Translations under genes and position numbers: made by a program
Shown: positions 22,446-23,191 of the stretch, piece after piece
How positions within the stretch are numbered: the stretch's first letter is position 1
Layout of the letters: the number at the start of each line of letters is the position of its first letter
IMG/VR virus record: IMGVR_UViG_3300034791_000091
Location: 1 to 23,191 of that record
Direction: 5' to 3' (one strand)
DNA from: a virus
Length of the DNA stretch: 23,191 nucleotides
The notes under the pieces: model-generated
What the model was told of the DNA's origin: nothing
Databases searched by the model: none
The model's input: the letters and a program-made list of their open reading frames with translations, nothing else

Positions 22446-22451
22446 TATAAT
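22423..22451 (+). promoter_or_regulatory. Consensus sigma70 promoter, predicted leaderless start (P3)
   Basis: TTGACA at 22423-22428, a 17-bp spacer, TATAAT at 22446-22451; the -35 box lies inside the end of the carbamoyltransferase gene. The ATG of the 58-residue protein is at 22457, 5 nt after the -10. AACACTTGACA is again present. It would drive the gp41 helicase cluster. Confidence 0.85.
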
Positions 22452-22456
22452 AAAGT

Positions 22457-22633
22457 ATGGGAATCAACGATAAAATATCTGAAGAAGATAGAATAGCAAT
22501 GCAAGAATGGCTTAAGACCAATGAGGTAAAAGTAGGCAAGACTAAACCTATGCCACCCGAACTTGGTATCAGTAACATTACTTGGAATAATAAATTAACT
22601 CGGGCTGAGAAAAAAATTAAAGATGGCAACTAG
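22457..22633 (+). CDS. Small charged protein (58 residues) before the replicative helicase
   Basis: 58 residues: acidic N-terminal helix (ISEEDRIAMQEWLKTNEV), a proline-rich linker (KTKPMPPELGISN), and a basic end (LTRAEKKIKDGN). Not recognised. It is the first gene behind P3 and overlaps gp41 by 11 nt, so a role with the helicase, such as a loader or regulator, is possible but unproven. The promoter placement and lack of a ribosome binding site match the other two sigma70-type clusters. Confidence 0.65.
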   Translation: MGINDKISEEDRIAMQEWLKTNEVKVGKTKPMPPELGISNITWNNKLTRAEKKIKDGN

Positions 22634-23191
22634 GCAGAACACAGACTACGGACACGATATACAAAAGGTATATCTAGAAATGATGATGACAGATGCTGAG
22701 ACATTTGTTAGATGTCAAGCAGTATTCAATCCGGAGGTCTTTGATAGACGTTTGCAAAAGAGTGCAGAGTTTCTAACAAACTATGTAACTGAGCATAACG
22801 CATTGCCCACGTTCGACATTATTAATGCAGCAACACAGGGTGATCTTAAAGACCCGGGTGTGATGCAAGAGAATCATTATGATTGGCTGTTGTTAGAGTT
22901 TGAAACATTCAGTAGACACAAAGCACTTGAAGCAGCAATTCTTCAAGGAGCAGACTTGCTTGAGAAGGGCGAGTATGGTCCAGTAGAAGAACTAGTCAAG
23001 AAGGCTGTGCAAATTGGACTACAAAAAGATCTAGGTACAGACTACTTTGCTGATCCAAGAGCAAGGCTTATGGCCATTAAAGACAACAACGGACAAGTAA
23101 GCACAGGCTGGGAAGCAGTAGATAGAAAACTGTTTGGTGGCTTTAACAGAGGCGAACTGAATATCTTTGCAGGCGGTTCAGGTGCAGGTAA
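22623..23191 (+). CDS. 41: Replicative DNA helicase (gp41-type), partial at the right edge
   Basis: 189 complete codons are visible and the frame stays open to the window edge. T4 gp41 is the hexameric 5'-3' helicase that moves on the lagging strand and partners gp61. The N-terminal domain is alpha-helical (DAETFVRCQAVFNPEVFDRR). The linker ends in DYFADPRARLMAIKDNNGQV, followed by the DnaB-type entry STGWEAVDRKLFGGFNRGEL and Walker A AGGSGAGK, cut by the edge. The start ATG is inside the preceding small gene. Primase and helicase lie close together, as expected for a primosome module. Confidence 0.9.
   Translation, partial: MATRQNTDYGHDIQKVYLEMMMTDAETFVRCQAVFNPEVFDRRLQKSAEFLTNYVTEHNALPTFDIINAATQGDLKDPGVMQENHYDWLLLEFETFSRHKALEAAILQGADLLEKGEYGPVEELVKKAVQIGLQKDLGTDYFADPRARLMAIKDNNGQVSTGWEAVDRKLFGGFNRGELNIFAGGSGAG

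Noticed and set aside
1-23191. tRNA genes, CRISPR arrays, insertion sequences and strong rho-independent terminators
   Set aside because: The gaps between genes are at most about 45 nt, which leaves no room for a tRNA, no regularly spaced repeats or transposase motifs were seen, and no GC stem followed by a T run was found at operon ends.

Overview
The window looks like part of the genome of a marine T4-like myovirus (tailed phage of the T4 superfamily, of the kind that infects marine Gram-negative bacteria). The evidence is a set of T4-type replication genes (UvsW helicase, a probable gp62 clamp-loader subunit, gp61 primase, gp41 replicative helicase), T4-type late promoters, AT-rich DNA, almost no intergenic space and many start/stop overlaps of the ATGA or TAATG type. 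The host cannot be read from the sequence. No photosynthesis genes, tRNAs, insertion sequences or CRISPR arrays are seen.

Region 1 (about 1-8650) is a glycan island. It holds three DxD-type glycosyltransferases (194, 4553, 6958), four members of one paralogous GT-B-like family (1394, 5217, 6023, 7796), two SAM methyltransferases (826, 3275), a GSCFA-family protein (2316) and a fusion of a HxGH nucleotidyltransferase with a ManC/PMI-type cupin (3798). A T4-late-like box lies directly before 3798.

Region 2 (8664-18216) begins at a consensus sigma70 promoter. In order it carries an unknown 400-residue protein, UvsW, an unknown protein, a 2OG-Fe(II) oxygenase, a cupin, a YhhQ/VUT-family preQ0 transporter, a small conserved protein, KdsA, KdsB, a probable gp62, a zinc-finger protein, an APS-kinase-like enzyme, a small nucleotidyltransferase, a peptide deformylase, and a 187-residue protein that keeps the catalytic signatures of DNA polymerase III alpha in miniature.

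Region 3 (18213-23191) has the only minus-strand gene, then a BppU-like structural candidate behind a perfect TATAAATA late promoter. A second consensus sigma70 promoter precedes the gp61 primase, two small conserved proteins, a methyltransferase and a short Kae1-type carbamoyltransferase. A third precedes a 58-residue protein and gp41, which runs off the window.

Two themes stand out. All five promoters I can recognise are placed so that transcription should start at or within about 2 nt of the ATG of the next gene, predicting leaderless mRNAs. The three sigma70-type copies share an 11-nt block, AACACTTGACA, and each heads a replication-gene cluster. The phage also carries a large sugar-chemistry set (CMP-Kdo synthesis, glycosyl, methyl and carbamoyl transfer), which suggests glycosylation of its own virion or remodelling of the host surface.
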